Notes under the pieces: model-generated
Database searches by the model: none
Told to the model about the DNA's origin: nothing
The model's input: only the letters and a program-made list of their open reading frames with translations
Position numbers and translations under genes: made by a program
Assembly (NCBI RefSeq): GCF_002806975.1
Contig: NZ_NIHD01000017.1
Coordinates: 1-64,000, forward strand
Direction: 5' to 3'
From: Marinobacter aromaticivorans
GTDB taxonomy: Bacteria; Pseudomonadota; Gammaproteobacteria; Pseudomonadales; Oleiphilaceae
DNA: 64,000 nt
In this document: one piece after another, positions 1 to 8,704 of the stretch
How the letters are laid out: the number at the start of each line of letters is the position of its first letter
Position numbering within the stretch: the first letter of the stretch is position 1

Positions 1-176
1 TGATGTTCCAGGAAAGCCACTTCGGCTTTCAGGCGGCTCTCAACAAACTCCCTGGACATTCTCTCCAGAAGTAACCCGTGCACAAGCCAGGCGATTGCCA
101 TCAATCCAATGCCTGCAGGCAACAGCAGAAGCAGGAGTGCGCCCTTTACCGATACAGGCTTTTTAAACAGGGTCAT
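1..176 (-). CDS. Sensor histidine kinase, N-terminal fragment (cut by window edge)
   Basis: Only the first 58 codons are inside the window. The start ATG (176) lies within the last codons of the response-regulator gene, a 14-base overlap typical of a co-translated regulator/kinase pair. The visible part is a short basic N-terminus, a hydrophobic segment (about residues 12-33, Leu-rich then GIGLMAIAWLV) and the start of a charged, probably periplasmic region. No kinase domain is visible, so the assignment rests on the partner gene and the transmembrane start. The expected role is to sense periplasmic Cu/Ag and phosphorylate the adjacent regulator; that is inference from the copper genes next door. 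Confidence 0.7.
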   Translation of the reverse strand, partial: MTLFKKPVSVKGALLLLLLPAGIGLMAIAWLVHGLLLERMSREFVESRLKAEVAFLEH

Positions 177-828
177 TAAACAGGTATCCCTGGCCACGCT
201 TTGTTGCAATGGTCTCCGGCCCGACCAGTTTTCTCAGGCGCCGGATATAGGCTTCGATGGTGTTTTCGTTGGGGCTTTCGTTAAGATTGTAGAGCTGCTC
301 CATTAGCTGTTCCTTGGAAAAGATATGGCCAGGCCGGCCCATCAGGCATCGCAACAGCCGGAATTCCGTGCCCGTCAGGCTGTGTTCTGTGCCATCTTCG
401 ATTATCAGGCGCTGTCGGTTCTCGTCCAGTTCAAAACGCCCGACCTTTACCGTGGAGTGGACCCTGCCTTCGCTTCTGCGCAAGATGGCGTTTAACCGTG
501 CAATCAGTTCCTCGGTTTGAAAGGGTTTGGCCAGATAATCGTCTGCGCCAGCTTTAAGTCCGTTGACCTTATCTTGCCAGTCCCCCCTTGCGGTCAGGAT
601 CAGTACCGGGAAAATGACTTTACTTGAGCGCCACTTTCTCAGCACGTCCAGGCCATTTCCATCTGGTAGCCCGAGATCCAGCACGCCGGCTTTGTAGTCC
701 TCCTGCTCGCCCAAAATAATGGCTTCGTTGGCAGAACGAGTCACATCCACGCTGAAACCGGCCTTCTCAAGTTGGCTGGCAAGCCCTTCAGCAAGCAGCC
801 GGTCGTCCTCTACCAGCAGTAACCTCAT
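163..828 (-). CDS. OmpR-family response regulator (PmrA/QseB/CopR-like)
   Basis: A 221-residue two-domain response regulator. The receiver domain has the acidic pocket (E7, D8, D9), the phospho-acceptor D51 in VLDLGLPDG, T79 and K101. The C-terminal winged helix (about 125-218) carries the usual TGTEFRLLRCL and IEAYIRRLRKLVG segments. It ends inside the start of the histidine kinase gene and is transcribed away from the cupredoxin/copAB operon. Its own promoter region carries a TTCAG-N6-TTCAG repeat (902-917), and the same repeat precedes seven other operons to the right, so it is the obvious candidate activator of the copper genes and of itself. PmrA/QseB relatives bind direct repeats with this 11-bp period. 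The ATG is preceded by GGGAGC. Confidence 0.9.
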   Translation of the reverse strand: MRLLLVEDDRLLAEGLASQLEKAGFSVDVTRSANEAIILGEQEDYKAGVLDLGLPDGNGLDVLRKWRSSKVIFPVLILTARGDWQDKVNGLKAGADDYLAKPFQTEELIARLNAILRRSEGRVHSTVKVGRFELDENRQRLIIEDGTEHSLTGTEFRLLRCLMGRPGHIFSKEQLMEQLYNLNESPNENTIEAYIRRLRKLVGPETIATKRGQGYLFNDPV

Positions 829-901
829 TGATTGCTCCCTTTACATAACTTCGGCTAAATAACTTCGGCCAAAACAGGCTAAAGCAGTGTCGCTTATCAA
901 A

Positions 902-917
902 CTGAATTGAGCCTGAA
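902..917 (-). promoter_or_regulatory. TTCAG-N6-TTCAG operator upstream of the response regulator
   Basis: On the minus strand this reads TTCAG GCTCAA TTCAG, two identical half-sites 11 bases apart. A -10-like hexamer (GACACT) begins 11 bases past the second half-site. It sits about 75 bases upstream of the regulator start and back to back with the rightward copy at 937-952, which suggests autoregulation from a shared divergent control region. Confidence 0.7.
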
Positions 918-936
918 CCGCAAATAGTTCCAGATT

Positions 937-952
937 TTCAGAAAGAGTTCAG
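937..952 (+). promoter_or_regulatory. TTCAG-N6-TTCAG operator upstream of the cupredoxin/copAB operon
   Basis: Direct repeat TTCAG AAAGAG TTCAG, 105 bases before the cupredoxin ATG, with a -10-like GATGGT starting 11 bases past the second half-site. It faces away from the 902-917 copy. Confidence 0.7.
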
Positions 953-1056
953 GTTCGTGCGCGATGGTACCTGGCGTTTTAGCAGCATACCCACGTTACC
1001 AGATAAACCCGTTGGGTTTTGAAGGCACACAATGCCGTACCAAAGGAGAAAGCTTG

Positions 1057-1590
1057 ATGAGTCCAGCAAAGTTCGCAGTTGCAGCAGTTGCCATGTCAAT
1101 TTCCCTGACAGCGTTTGGCGCAGGTACCCACGGCGGTGGGCACGGACACAGCGCCAAGAGTGGCGAACCAGGCAAAGCCTCGGAAGCAAGCCGCAGCATC
1201 ACCGTGGAAATGTATGACAACTACTACGAGCCTGAAATCATCGAGGTCAAACCCGGGGAAACGGTGCGCTTTGTAGTTCAGAACAAAGGGCAGCTGGTGC
1301 ACGAATTCAACATTGGCACCCCCGATATGCACGAAGCCCATCAAAAAGAAATGAGGATGATGGTTGAACACGGCGCCATTCAGGGGGGCAAACTTAATCA
1401 CGATATGATGGAAATGGACATGGGGAATGGTCAGTCCATGAACCATGACGACCCGAACAGCGTGCTGTTGGAGCCAGGGGATAGCCAGGAAGTTATCTGG
1501 ACATTTTCCGGGAAGGGCAATATCGAATTTGCCTGCAACGTGCCAGGGCACTACCAGGCTGGCATGTACGGCGAAGTGAATTTCAACTGA
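1057..1590 (+). CDS. Periplasmic cupredoxin (CopI-like blue copper protein)
   Basis: A 177-residue secreted protein. An N-terminal signal peptide (about residues 1-22) is followed by a Gly/His-rich stretch and a single cupredoxin domain. The type-1 copper ligands are visible as His in QLVHEF and Cys/His/Met in FACNVPGHYQAGM. Between the first His and the Cys there is an insert rich in Met, His and Asp, a likely extra metal-binding loop. The start was placed at ATG 1057, preceded by AAAGGAGAA, rather than at the longer in-frame 964 start, which would put 31 unlikely residues before the signal peptide. It is the first gene of the operon continuing with copA and copB. CopI-type proteins bind or oxidise Cu(I) in the periplasm; the exact role here is inferred. 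Confidence 0.85.
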   Translation: MSPAKFAVAAVAMSISLTAFGAGTHGGGHGHSAKSGEPGKASEASRSITVEMYDNYYEPEIIEVKPGETVRFVVQNKGQLVHEFNIGTPDMHEAHQKEMRMMVEHGAIQGGKLNHDMMEMDMGNGQSMNHDDPNSVLLEPGDSQEVIWTFSGKGNIEFACNVPGHYQAGMYGEVNFN

Positions 1591-1684
1591 TCCCTTTCAA
1601 ACAAGAGAGAGTTCAACGCGCCCGCTCTTTAGCCAGCGCGTCGGGATCTTTGAATACAACGAAGTGGTTCGGGAGCAGTTGACC

Positions 1685-3376
1685 ATGAAGAAAACCCTTG
1701 TTGCAGGCACTTTAGGCCTGCTTTTGCCGGCTATTGGTTTTGCCGGTGAGTACAACCTGACCGTAGATCGGGTCGAGATCGATACTGGGGAATTTGTAAA
1801 ACAGGGTGTCGGTTACAACCGCAAATCTCCTGGCCCGGTATTGCGCTTCAAAGAAGGGGAAGAGGTGTCGATCAACGTCACCAATAACCTCGACGAGATG
1901 ACCTCTATTCACTGGCACGGTTTGATTCTTCCCTTTGAACAGGATGGCGTTCCGGGTATCAGTTTTCCTGGCATCAAACCCGGTGAGACGTTCACGTATA
2001 AATTCCCCATCACGCAATCGGGTACCTACTGGTTCCACAGCCACTCGGGCTTTCAGGAGCCGGAGGGGGCATTCGGTTCCATTATCATCGAACCAGAGGG
2101 GCGTGAGCCGTTTCGCTATGACCGGGAATACGTGGTTCAGTTGACCGACAAGCACCCCCATTCCAGCGATCGGGTCATGCGTAACCTCAAGGTAACGCCG
2201 GATTACTACAACCGTAAACAGCAAACACTGGGCGAGTTCTTTTCCGACGCTTCGGAAAACGGCTTCCTGAACACGGTGAAAGCGCGCTTGGCATGGGGCG
2301 GCATGCGCATGATGCAAGCCGATGTTGAGGATCTGCAGGGGTTCACCGGCATGATAAACGGCAAGAGCCCGAAACAGAACTGGACAGGCCTCTTTGAGCC
2401 CGGCGAGCGAATTCGGCTGCGCTTTATCAACTCGTCAGCGATGACCTATTTCGATATCCGGATTCCGGGCCTGGAGATGACCGTTGTGCAGGCCGATGGC
2501 AACAACGTGCAGCCTGTCAATGTGGATGAGTTTCGTATTGGTGTTGCGGAAACCTACGACGTGATCGTTCGGCCCAAAGACGAGCAGGCCTACACGATTT
2601 TTGCCGAGTCCATGGGGCGCTCCGGCTATGCGCGAGCGACACTGGCACCAGAAGAGGGGATGGAAGCGCCTGTTCCCGGGTTACGTGAGCCCGCACGTTT
2701 GACCATGGCGGACATGGGCGGCATGCCTGGCATGGAACACGGTGACATGGGCAGTGCAAACGAAATGGCTGAAATGCCTGATATGGATCATTCCAATATG
2801 AAGGGCATGGATCATAGCACCATGATGATGTCCGAGGGTGGCGCAAGTGATCCCTTTTACGCCAAAGGCAGCGGGCTGGTTCCGACCGCAGCCAATGGCG
2901 GCAAATTCCTCTCCTACGCCGACCTCAAAGCACAGAAGCCACTTTACGAAGAACGGGAGCCTGCACGGGAAATTGAGTTGCGCCTCACAGGCAACATGGA
3001 ACGCTACACCTGGAGCATCAATGGCGTTAAATACGAAGACGCTGATCCCATACGCCTGAAGTATGGCGAACGAGTCCGCTTCAAATTCGTGAACGAAACC
3101 ATGATGACGCACCCCATGCACCTGCACGGTATGTGGTCGATTCTCGATGTTGGCGCGGGCCAATGGAATCCGATCAAACACACCGTCAGTGTGCAGCCTG
3201 GTACCACGGTTTACATGGAAACCGAAGTGGATGCGCCTGGGCAGTGGGCCTTCCATTGCCACCTGACTTACCACATGGCGGCTGGCATGTTCCGAAAAGT
3301 GATTGTTGAGGGTGGGCCGGAATCTACACAGGCCGCATCCAGTGAGCAGCCGAGCGAAGTTGGGGGTGACGTATGA
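1685..3376 (+). CDS. copA: Periplasmic multicopper oxidase CopA
   Basis: A 563-residue multicopper oxidase of the copper-resistance CopA family, which oxidises Cu(I) to less toxic Cu(II) in the periplasm and sequesters copper. Visible features are a signal peptide (about 1-20), copper-site motifs HWHG and HSH in the first cupredoxin domain, HPMHLHG and HCHLTYHMAAGM in the last, and a Met/His-rich insert (about residues 340-385, repeated MXGM, MXHXXM) characteristic of CopA/PcoA. The ATG at 1685 was chosen over the upstream GTG at 1664 because it begins the signal peptide and has GGGAGCAG just upstream. Its TGA overlaps the copB start by four bases, indicating translational coupling. Confidence 0.93.
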   Translation: MKKTLVAGTLGLLLPAIGFAGEYNLTVDRVEIDTGEFVKQGVGYNRKSPGPVLRFKEGEEVSINVTNNLDEMTSIHWHGLILPFEQDGVPGISFPGIKPGETFTYKFPITQSGTYWFHSHSGFQEPEGAFGSIIIEPEGREPFRYDREYVVQLTDKHPHSSDRVMRNLKVTPDYYNRKQQTLGEFFSDASENGFLNTVKARLAWGGMRMMQADVEDLQGFTGMINGKSPKQNWTGLFEPGERIRLRFINSSAMTYFDIRIPGLEMTVVQADGNNVQPVNVDEFRIGVAETYDVIVRPKDEQAYTIFAESMGRSGYARATLAPEEGMEAPVPGLREPARLTMADMGGMPGMEHGDMGSANEMAEMPDMDHSNMKGMDHSTMMMSEGGASDPFYAKGSGLVPTAANGGKFLSYADLKAQKPLYEEREPAREIELRLTGNMERYTWSINGVKYEDADPIRLKYGERVRFKFVNETMMTHPMHLHGMWSILDVGAGQWNPIKHTVSVQPGTTVYMETEVDAPGQWAFHCHLTYHMAAGMFRKVIVEGGPESTQAASSEQPSEVGGDV

Positions 3377-4122
3377 AGCTTTGGATGCCGTTGATTGCAA
3401 GTGCGGTTGTTAGCTTGAGTGTCATACCGGCGCTGGCGTCTGCTCAAGAGCGGATGCCGGATACCACCCAGCGTAAGCAACCGCTGAAGGTGTGGGGCGC
3501 GCAGTTCGAAGAACTTGAATACCGTTACAGTGACAGTGATGAAGAAATAGGTGTTTGGGATGCGGATTTCTTTTATGGCACTGACAATTTCAAAGCTCGC
3601 TGGCTTACCAGTGGGGAGTATTCCTTCGAAGAGCAAGCTTACGAAAAACTCGAAAACCAGTTGGTGGGGCAAGTCCCGATATCAACATTCTTCGATGCAA
3701 AGGCCGGGGTACGATTCGACACTCCGGAAGGCCCGGATCGAACCTATGCAGTTCTCGGTGTGGCAGGCCTGGCGCCGCAGTGGTTTGAAATCGATGCGAA
3801 CCTTTACGTGAGCAAGGACGGCGACACATCTGCTGATCTGGATGCGGAGTATGAGTTGCTGCTCACCAATTACTGGATCCTCACTGCTACCTTCGATGCA
3901 ACGGTAGCATTCAGCGAGGATCGGGAAATTGGAGTCGGTAAGGGCCTGGTATCTACGGAAACCGGGTTACGGCTCAGCTACGACCTGATTGACCGCGCTT
4001 TCTCGCCTTACCTTGGTATTGTTCACGAACGCCAATACGGCGATACAGCGGACTTTGCCAGGGCCGATGGCGGCAACACAGAGGATTGGTTTGCGGTTGT
4101 CGGAGCGAGGCTTTCTTTCTGA
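3373..4122 (+). CDS. copB: Outer-membrane copper resistance protein CopB
   Basis: A 249-residue protein with a signal peptide (about 1-25) and repeated amphipathic beta-strand segments ending in aromatic residues (final residue Phe), matching the CopB/PcoB outer-membrane family. Unlike many CopB proteins it has no Met-rich N-terminal region; the mature protein starts almost directly at the barrel. It is the last gene of the cupredoxin-copA-copB operon and overlaps copA by ATGA. CopB is required for full copper resistance with CopA; its transport role is not settled in the literature. Confidence 0.9.
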   Translation: MKLWMPLIASAVVSLSVIPALASAQERMPDTTQRKQPLKVWGAQFEELEYRYSDSDEEIGVWDADFFYGTDNFKARWLTSGEYSFEEQAYEKLENQLVGQVPISTFFDAKAGVRFDTPEGPDRTYAVLGVAGLAPQWFEIDANLYVSKDGDTSADLDAEYELLLTNYWILTATFDATVAFSEDREIGVGKGLVSTETGLRLSYDLIDRAFSPYLGIVHERQYGDTADFARADGGNTEDWFAVVGARLSF

Positions 4123-4223
4123 TGGATTTTGTGCATGGGTTTTGAGCCTTAACTCTTGGCCCATATCCGCGCAACTTGATCTACCGCAAATTCTGCTATG
4201 ACCAGGTCACTTGCACGCCAATT

Positions 4224-4239
4224 TTCAGTTGCAGTTCAG
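4224..4239 (+). promoter_or_regulatory. TTCAG-N6-TTCAG operator upstream of the ATPase operon
   Basis: Direct repeat TTCAG TTGCAG TTCAG with TCTGAT 11 bases past the second half-site as -10. It lies 52 bases before the ATG at 4291. A weaker FNR/Anr-like sequence (TTGAT-N4-CGCAA, 4176-4189) lies 34 bases further upstream. Confidence 0.7.
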
Positions 4240-4290
4240 GCTGGAGTGTTCTGATAGAGGTTGAGCACACAGATTGAAAGGTGCAAAACC

Positions 4291-4644
4291 ATGATTAAAG
4301 CCCATAAAGCAACAAATCAGGAGCAATTTTTGCTTCGACGCAAACTGACGGTTGACGGCCTTACTGAGGTTCAGTGGGAAGACTTGATTCAGGAACTGAA
4401 TCATCATCCGTGCGTCGATTTTGCCAAGGGTAAACCAGAAGGCAAGCTGATTGTCACGTTTGATGGCACACATTGGTCCACCGACGAACTGGTTAGCTTC
4501 ATTGAGGCTAACGGAGGTCGTTTAAAGGGTGGCTGGTGGCAGCGTCGAAGGCTCGCCTGGTACCAGTTTACCGATGACAACGTTCGAGCCAACGCCAAGC
4601 ATGAACCCTTTTGCTGTTCGAAAATCCCACCGATGAAGAAATAA
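4291..4644 (+). CDS. Small HMA-fold-like protein lacking the CxxC motif
   Basis: A 117-residue cytosolic protein with no signal peptide. Residues about 12-82 follow the heavy-metal-associated pattern strand (FLLRRKLTVDGLT), helix (EVQWEDLIQEL), strand, strand (LIVTFDG), helix (STDELVSFIEANGG), but the metal-binding CxxC of HMA domains is absent: the equivalent loop reads DGLTEVQW. Other possible ligands are H38, H39, C41 and a C-terminal Cys pair (C108, C109). The ATG at 4291 follows AAGGTGC; the TTG at 4261 is poorly placed. It opens an operon with an APC permease and a copper ATPase, so a metal-chaperone-like or regulatory-partner role is possible. The fold is inferred from the pattern only. 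Confidence 0.6.
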   Translation: MIKAHKATNQEQFLLRRKLTVDGLTEVQWEDLIQELNHHPCVDFAKGKPEGKLIVTFDGTHWSTDELVSFIEANGGRLKGGWWQRRRLAWYQFTDDNVRANAKHEPFCCSKIPPMKK

Positions 4645-4655
4645 ACGGGGGTTGA

Positions 4656-6008
4656 ATGAGCAGGGAGCAAGACAGAACAACTCGCTACAAGGAAGGTAGC
4701 CTGACTCTATCAGGGACTGTCATGCTGGGCACCGGCGTCATGATTGGCGCCGGTATATTTGCGCTTACTGGACAAATGGCCCAGATGACCGGAGCGCTTT
4801 TCCCGCTCGCATTTCTGGCTGCGGCAGTTGTTGTGTCCTTCAGTGCCTACTCCTATATCAAAATTTCCAACGCCTACCCATCCGCAGGCGGCATTGGCAT
4901 GTATCTCCATAAGGCCTACGGCGACCGTTTGGCGACGGCTTTTAATGCCTTGCTGATGTATTTTTCCATGGTGATCGCCCAGAGCTTCCTGGCCCGAACA
5001 TTCGGGTCGTACACTATGCAGTTATTTGGCGGCGATGAAAGCGGGCGCATGGTGTCTATATTGGGTGTGTCGCTGATTTTGGCGGCATTCCTCATCAATC
5101 TGCTCGGCAATCGCTGGATTCAAGGCGTCGCTTCGTTTATCGGAATTCTCAAAATTGGCGGCATTCTTGTGTTCGGGCTTGTGGGCGTATGGCTGGCCGA
5201 CAGTCTTGCAGTTGATTTTTCCAGAAGCGGCGAGACCGGCGCTATCGGAAACTTCCTGGGCGCAACGGCGCTGGGCATCTTGGCCTTCAAAGGATTTACC
5301 ACCATTACAAATAGCGGCTCCGAGGTGAAAGACCCGCACCGCAACGTTGGTCGCGCCATTGTTATCTCCATTGCCGCCTGCGTTGTGCTCTACACACTGG
5401 TGGGGTTCGCCGTTTCAAGCAATCTCTCCCTCGCCGAAATTATTGAAACCCAGGATTACTCTCTGGCGGCAGCAGCACGCCCGGCACTGGGTGATTATGG
5501 CCTGTGGTTCACCGTGGTGCTTGCCATGATGGCGACTGCAGGAGGCATCCTTGCCAGTATTTTTGCAGTCTCTCGCATGCTCGCCATGCTAACTGAGATG
5601 AAGCTGGTGCCCCACAGTCACTTTGGAATGCCAGGCAGTATCCAGAAACACACGCTTGTATACACCGTGGTGCTGGGCCTGGTTCTGACGGCCTTTTTCG
5701 ACCTCTCAAGGATTGCGGCTCTGGGTATCGTCTTTTATCTGGTTATGGATATAGCCATTCATTGGAGCGTGCTGCGTTACCTGTATCAGGATGTGAAGGC
5801 CAGGAGGTGGGTGCCCGCAGTGGCGATCATCCTGGATCTAATGGTTCTGGGCGGCTTTGTATGGGTCAAGCTGACCACCGACCCCTTTGTAATAGGGGTG
5901 GCCGTGGCAACAATGATTGTTATTGCGGTTGCCGAGCAGCTATTCCTGAAGTCGTCTGCCAGAAAACAGGCGGTGACAAGTGACGAGGCTCACGAACACC
6001 ACCACTGA
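4656..6008 (+). CDS. APC-superfamily permease
   Basis: A 450-residue integral membrane protein with about 12 hydrophobic segments. The first helix carries the APC-type broken-helix signature (GTGVMIGAGIFALTG, about residues 24-38), the usual substrate-contact region in amino-acid permeases. The C-terminal tail ends in a His cluster (EAHEHHH), unusual for the family and suggestive of metal contact. It begins 11 bases after the HMA-like gene with GGGGGTTGA before the ATG, and is followed by a small membrane protein and a copper P-type ATPase. The substrate cannot be told from sequence. Within this operon it may import an amino acid or a metal-amino-acid complex, but that is speculation. Confidence 0.8.
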   Translation: MSREQDRTTRYKEGSLTLSGTVMLGTGVMIGAGIFALTGQMAQMTGALFPLAFLAAAVVVSFSAYSYIKISNAYPSAGGIGMYLHKAYGDRLATAFNALLMYFSMVIAQSFLARTFGSYTMQLFGGDESGRMVSILGVSLILAAFLINLLGNRWIQGVASFIGILKIGGILVFGLVGVWLADSLAVDFSRSGETGAIGNFLGATALGILAFKGFTTITNSGSEVKDPHRNVGRAIVISIAACVVLYTLVGFAVSSNLSLAEIIETQDYSLAAAARPALGDYGLWFTVVLAMMATAGGILASIFAVSRMLAMLTEMKLVPHSHFGMPGSIQKHTLVYTVVLGLVLTAFFDLSRIAALGIVFYLVMDIAIHWSVLRYLYQDVKARRWVPAVAIILDLMVLGGFVWVKLTTDPFVIGVAVATMIVIAVAEQLFLKSSARKQAVTSDEAHEHHH

Positions 6009-6038
6009 TATTCAACAGGTAAATCGGAGAGTAACCCT

Positions 6039-6266
6039 ATGATGGATGGAAATATGTTTGGTAACACCATGTGGGCCGGGCATTGGTTGTGGATGCTGGT
6101 TATTGGCATTATAGCGGTAATACCAGCTTGGCGAATTTGTCAACGAACCGGTTACCCGGGCTGGATGGGAATCCTGATTCTTATACCGGTGGTGAATCTG
6201 GCTCTTTTGTACTTTATTGCGTTTGCAGACTGGCCGGCGGACAAGGCAGGAACGCGTAATGAGTGA
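6039..6266 (+). CDS. Small two-helix membrane protein of the copper operon
   Basis: A 75-residue protein with a Met/Trp-rich N-terminus (MMDGNMFGNTMW), two predicted membrane segments (about 15-32 and 42-60) joined by a short basic loop, and a charged tail. I do not recognise a named family. Its last codons overlap the start of the ATPase gene by eight bases, so the two are probably translationally coupled. It could be a small accessory subunit or a Cu-binding membrane peptide of the ATPase. GGAGAGTAACCCT precedes the ATG. Confidence 0.65.
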   Translation: MMDGNMFGNTMWAGHWLWMLVIGIIAVIPAWRICQRTGYPGWMGILILIPVVNLALLYFIAFADWPADKAGTRNE

Positions 6267-8610
6267 GTATCAGCATACACATCACCACGGCCACGATACC
6301 GATGAGCATCTCAATGAACACGCGGTAAAAGACCCGGTTTGCGGAATGTCTGTGGACCCCCATGCTGCAAAACATCGCAGCCGGCATGCTGGCAAGACCT
6401 GGTATTTCTGTTCTTCCCGATGCCAGACGAAGTTTGATGAAAGCCCGGATAAATACCTCGGGGAGAAACAGGAGCCTGCGGAGCCGGTAGCCCCCGGAAC
6501 CATGTACACCTGCCCGATGCACCCGGAGATCCGTCAGCAAGGGCCGGGCGATTGCCCAATTTGCGGCATGGGCCTGGAGCCGGAACAAGTGAGCCTTGAC
6601 GACAGGCCTTCGGCAGAGCTTGCGGATATGACGCGTCGGTTCTGGATTGGACTGCTTCTCGCATTCCCGGTGTTGGTGCTTGAAATGGGCGGCCACCTCA
6701 CAGGTCTTGATCACATCATCTCGCCGCAAACCTCTAACTGGATTCAGTTGGTGCTGGCAACGCCTGTTGTTGCCTGGAGTGGTTGGCCGTTCTTTGTTCG
6801 AGGCTGGAAATCAGTTCTCAGCCGCAACCTGAACATGTTCACGTTGATCGCAATGGGTACTGGCGTTGCGCTGATTTATAGCCTCGTGGCGACTTTGGTT
6901 CCACAGATTTTTCCCGATGCTTTCCGCCAGGTGGACGGCTCGGTCGCCGTTTATTTCGAAGCGGCTGCGGTTATTGTGGTGCTGGTGTTGCTTGGGCAAG
7001 TGCTGGAACTGCGTGCTCGAGAGAAAACTTCGGGTGCGATAAAAGCCCTGCTGGATCTGGCCCCGGCCACGGCAAGAAAGCTGGACGATGACGGAGGTGA
7101 GTCTGACGTTTCTCTTGATCAGGTGAAGGTTGGTGACCGCTTGCGAGTGCGCCCGGGCGATAAAGTGCCCTTGGATGGAGAGATTCTTGAGGGGCGCTCC
7201 AATGTCGACGAATCCCTGGTGACGGGTGAACCCCTGGCTGTGAGCAAACAGGTTGGTGACCAGGTGATTGGTGGCAGCATGAACCAGCAAGGCGGCTTCA
7301 TTATGCGAGCCGACAAGGTCGGGCGCGACACCATGCTGTCGCAGATTGTGCAGATGGTAGCAAACGCACAGCGCAGCCGTGCGCCGATTCAGGCTTTGGT
7401 AGACAAAGTGTCCGGCTGGTTTGTTCCAGTGGTCATCGTGATCGCCGTTATTGCCTTTATTGTCTGGTCAGTCGTTGGGCCAACACCACCAATGGCCTAT
7501 GGCCTTATTGCAGCGGTGAGCGTGCTGATTATTGCGTGCCCATGCGCTCTTGGTTTGGCTACGCCTATGTCAATCATGGTTGGCGTAGGGCGAGGCGCAC
7601 AAAATGGCGTGTTGATCCGTGATGCCGAAGCGCTTGAGCGTATGGAGAAGGTCGATACGGTGGTGGTCGATAAAACCGGCACACTCACCGAAGGTAAGCC
7701 CAAGGTGACGAAACTGGTTCCGGCTAACGACTTCAGTGAAGAAGATCTGATGCGATATGCCGCTGGCCTGGAGAAGGGCAGTGAGCACCCGCTGGCCCAT
7801 GCGATTCTTGATAAAGCCAAAGCCATGGAACTTGCCTTGCCGGATGCAGAGGATTTCGACTCGCCCAATGGTAAGGGTGTAACCGGCAAGATTGATGGGA
7901 AAAGCGTTTTGATTGGTAATCGGTTGCTAATGGAGTCACAGGGTGTCGATACCTCTGCCTTTGAAGAAAAGGCAGATCAGCTTCGTGTGGATGGAGCCAC
8001 GGTGATATTCACTGCGGTGGACGATCAGGTTTGTGGGTTGATTGCCATTGCAGACCCCATCAAAGCAACCACCGAAGCGGCTATAACCTCGTTGCAGAAG
8101 GACGGCATCCGCGTGGTTATGTTGACAGGTGACAACCAGACCTCTGCCGAAGCCGTCGCCCGCATGCTCCATATCGATGAAGTCGAAGCAGAAGTGCTGC
8201 CAGAGGACAAAGCGAAGATCGTCCAGCGGTTCAAGGAAGAGGGCCGCATTGTGGTGATGGCCGGAGACGGTGTGAACGATGCCCCTGCGCTGGCTACGGC
8301 CGATGTGGGCGTTGCTATGGGTACCGGTACGGATGTGGCTATTGAAAGCGCGGGCGTAACCCTTTTGCGCGGTGATCTGATGGGCATTGTCGAAGCGCGT
8401 CATTTATCAATCGCGACCATGCGCAACATACGGCAGAACCTGTTTTTTGCCTTCGTTTATAACGCAGCGGGTATACCGATTGCGGCCGGTGTGCTTTACC
8501 CGGTCGCAGGGATTCTCTTATCACCGATTTTTGCCGCTGCGGCGATGTCACTGTCTTCGGTGAGCGTCATTGCCAATGCGCTGCGATTGCGGGTGGTTAA
8601 GCTGAAATAA
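6259..8610 (+). CDS. Copper-translocating P1B-type ATPase with YHS and HMBD N-terminal domains
   Basis: A 783-residue ATPase exporting Cu(I)/Ag(I) from the cytoplasm. Domains in order: a His-rich start (HTHHHGHDTDEH), a YHS domain (about 24-68, with DPVCGM and WYFCSSRC), a heavy-metal-binding domain (about 82-108, YTCPMHPE and CPICGMGLEP), membrane helices, the actuator TGE (322-324), the CPC metal-site motif (427-429), the phosphorylation site DKTGT (D471), the HP motif (SEHPLAHA) and GDGVND near the C-terminus. ATG 6259 was chosen over 6217 because the residues upstream belong to the preceding gene's reading region and the His-rich start is typical. The YHS-type N-terminus replaces the HMA domain of classical CopA; here the HMA-like protein is a separate gene. 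Confidence 0.95.
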   Translation: MSEYQHTHHHGHDTDEHLNEHAVKDPVCGMSVDPHAAKHRSRHAGKTWYFCSSRCQTKFDESPDKYLGEKQEPAEPVAPGTMYTCPMHPEIRQQGPGDCPICGMGLEPEQVSLDDRPSAELADMTRRFWIGLLLAFPVLVLEMGGHLTGLDHIISPQTSNWIQLVLATPVVAWSGWPFFVRGWKSVLSRNLNMFTLIAMGTGVALIYSLVATLVPQIFPDAFRQVDGSVAVYFEAAAVIVVLVLLGQVLELRAREKTSGAIKALLDLAPATARKLDDDGGESDVSLDQVKVGDRLRVRPGDKVPLDGEILEGRSNVDESLVTGEPLAVSKQVGDQVIGGSMNQQGGFIMRADKVGRDTMLSQIVQMVANAQRSRAPIQALVDKVSGWFVPVVIVIAVIAFIVWSVVGPTPPMAYGLIAAVSVLIIACPCALGLATPMSIMVGVGRGAQNGVLIRDAEALERMEKVDTVVVDKTGTLTEGKPKVTKLVPANDFSEEDLMRYAAGLEKGSEHPLAHAILDKAKAMELALPDAEDFDSPNGKGVTGKIDGKSVLIGNRLLMESQGVDTSAFEEKADQLRVDGATVIFTAVDDQVCGLIAIADPIKATTEAAITSLQKDGIRVVMLTGDNQTSAEAVARMLHIDEVEAEVLPEDKAKIVQRFKEEGRIVVMAGDGVNDAPALATADVGVAMGTGTDVAIESAGVTLLRGDLMGIVEARHLSIATMRNIRQNLFFAFVYNAAGIPIAAGVLYPVAGILLSPIFAAAAMSLSSVSVIANALRLRVVKLK

Positions 8611-8704
8611 ACAAGGCTTGAGGAGTTCTCGGCCACATGTCCAACGGCACCCCATGCCCATCGTCCCCGGCCTGGGGTGCCCCGGAAAACAGAGGTACAA
8701 AGAT

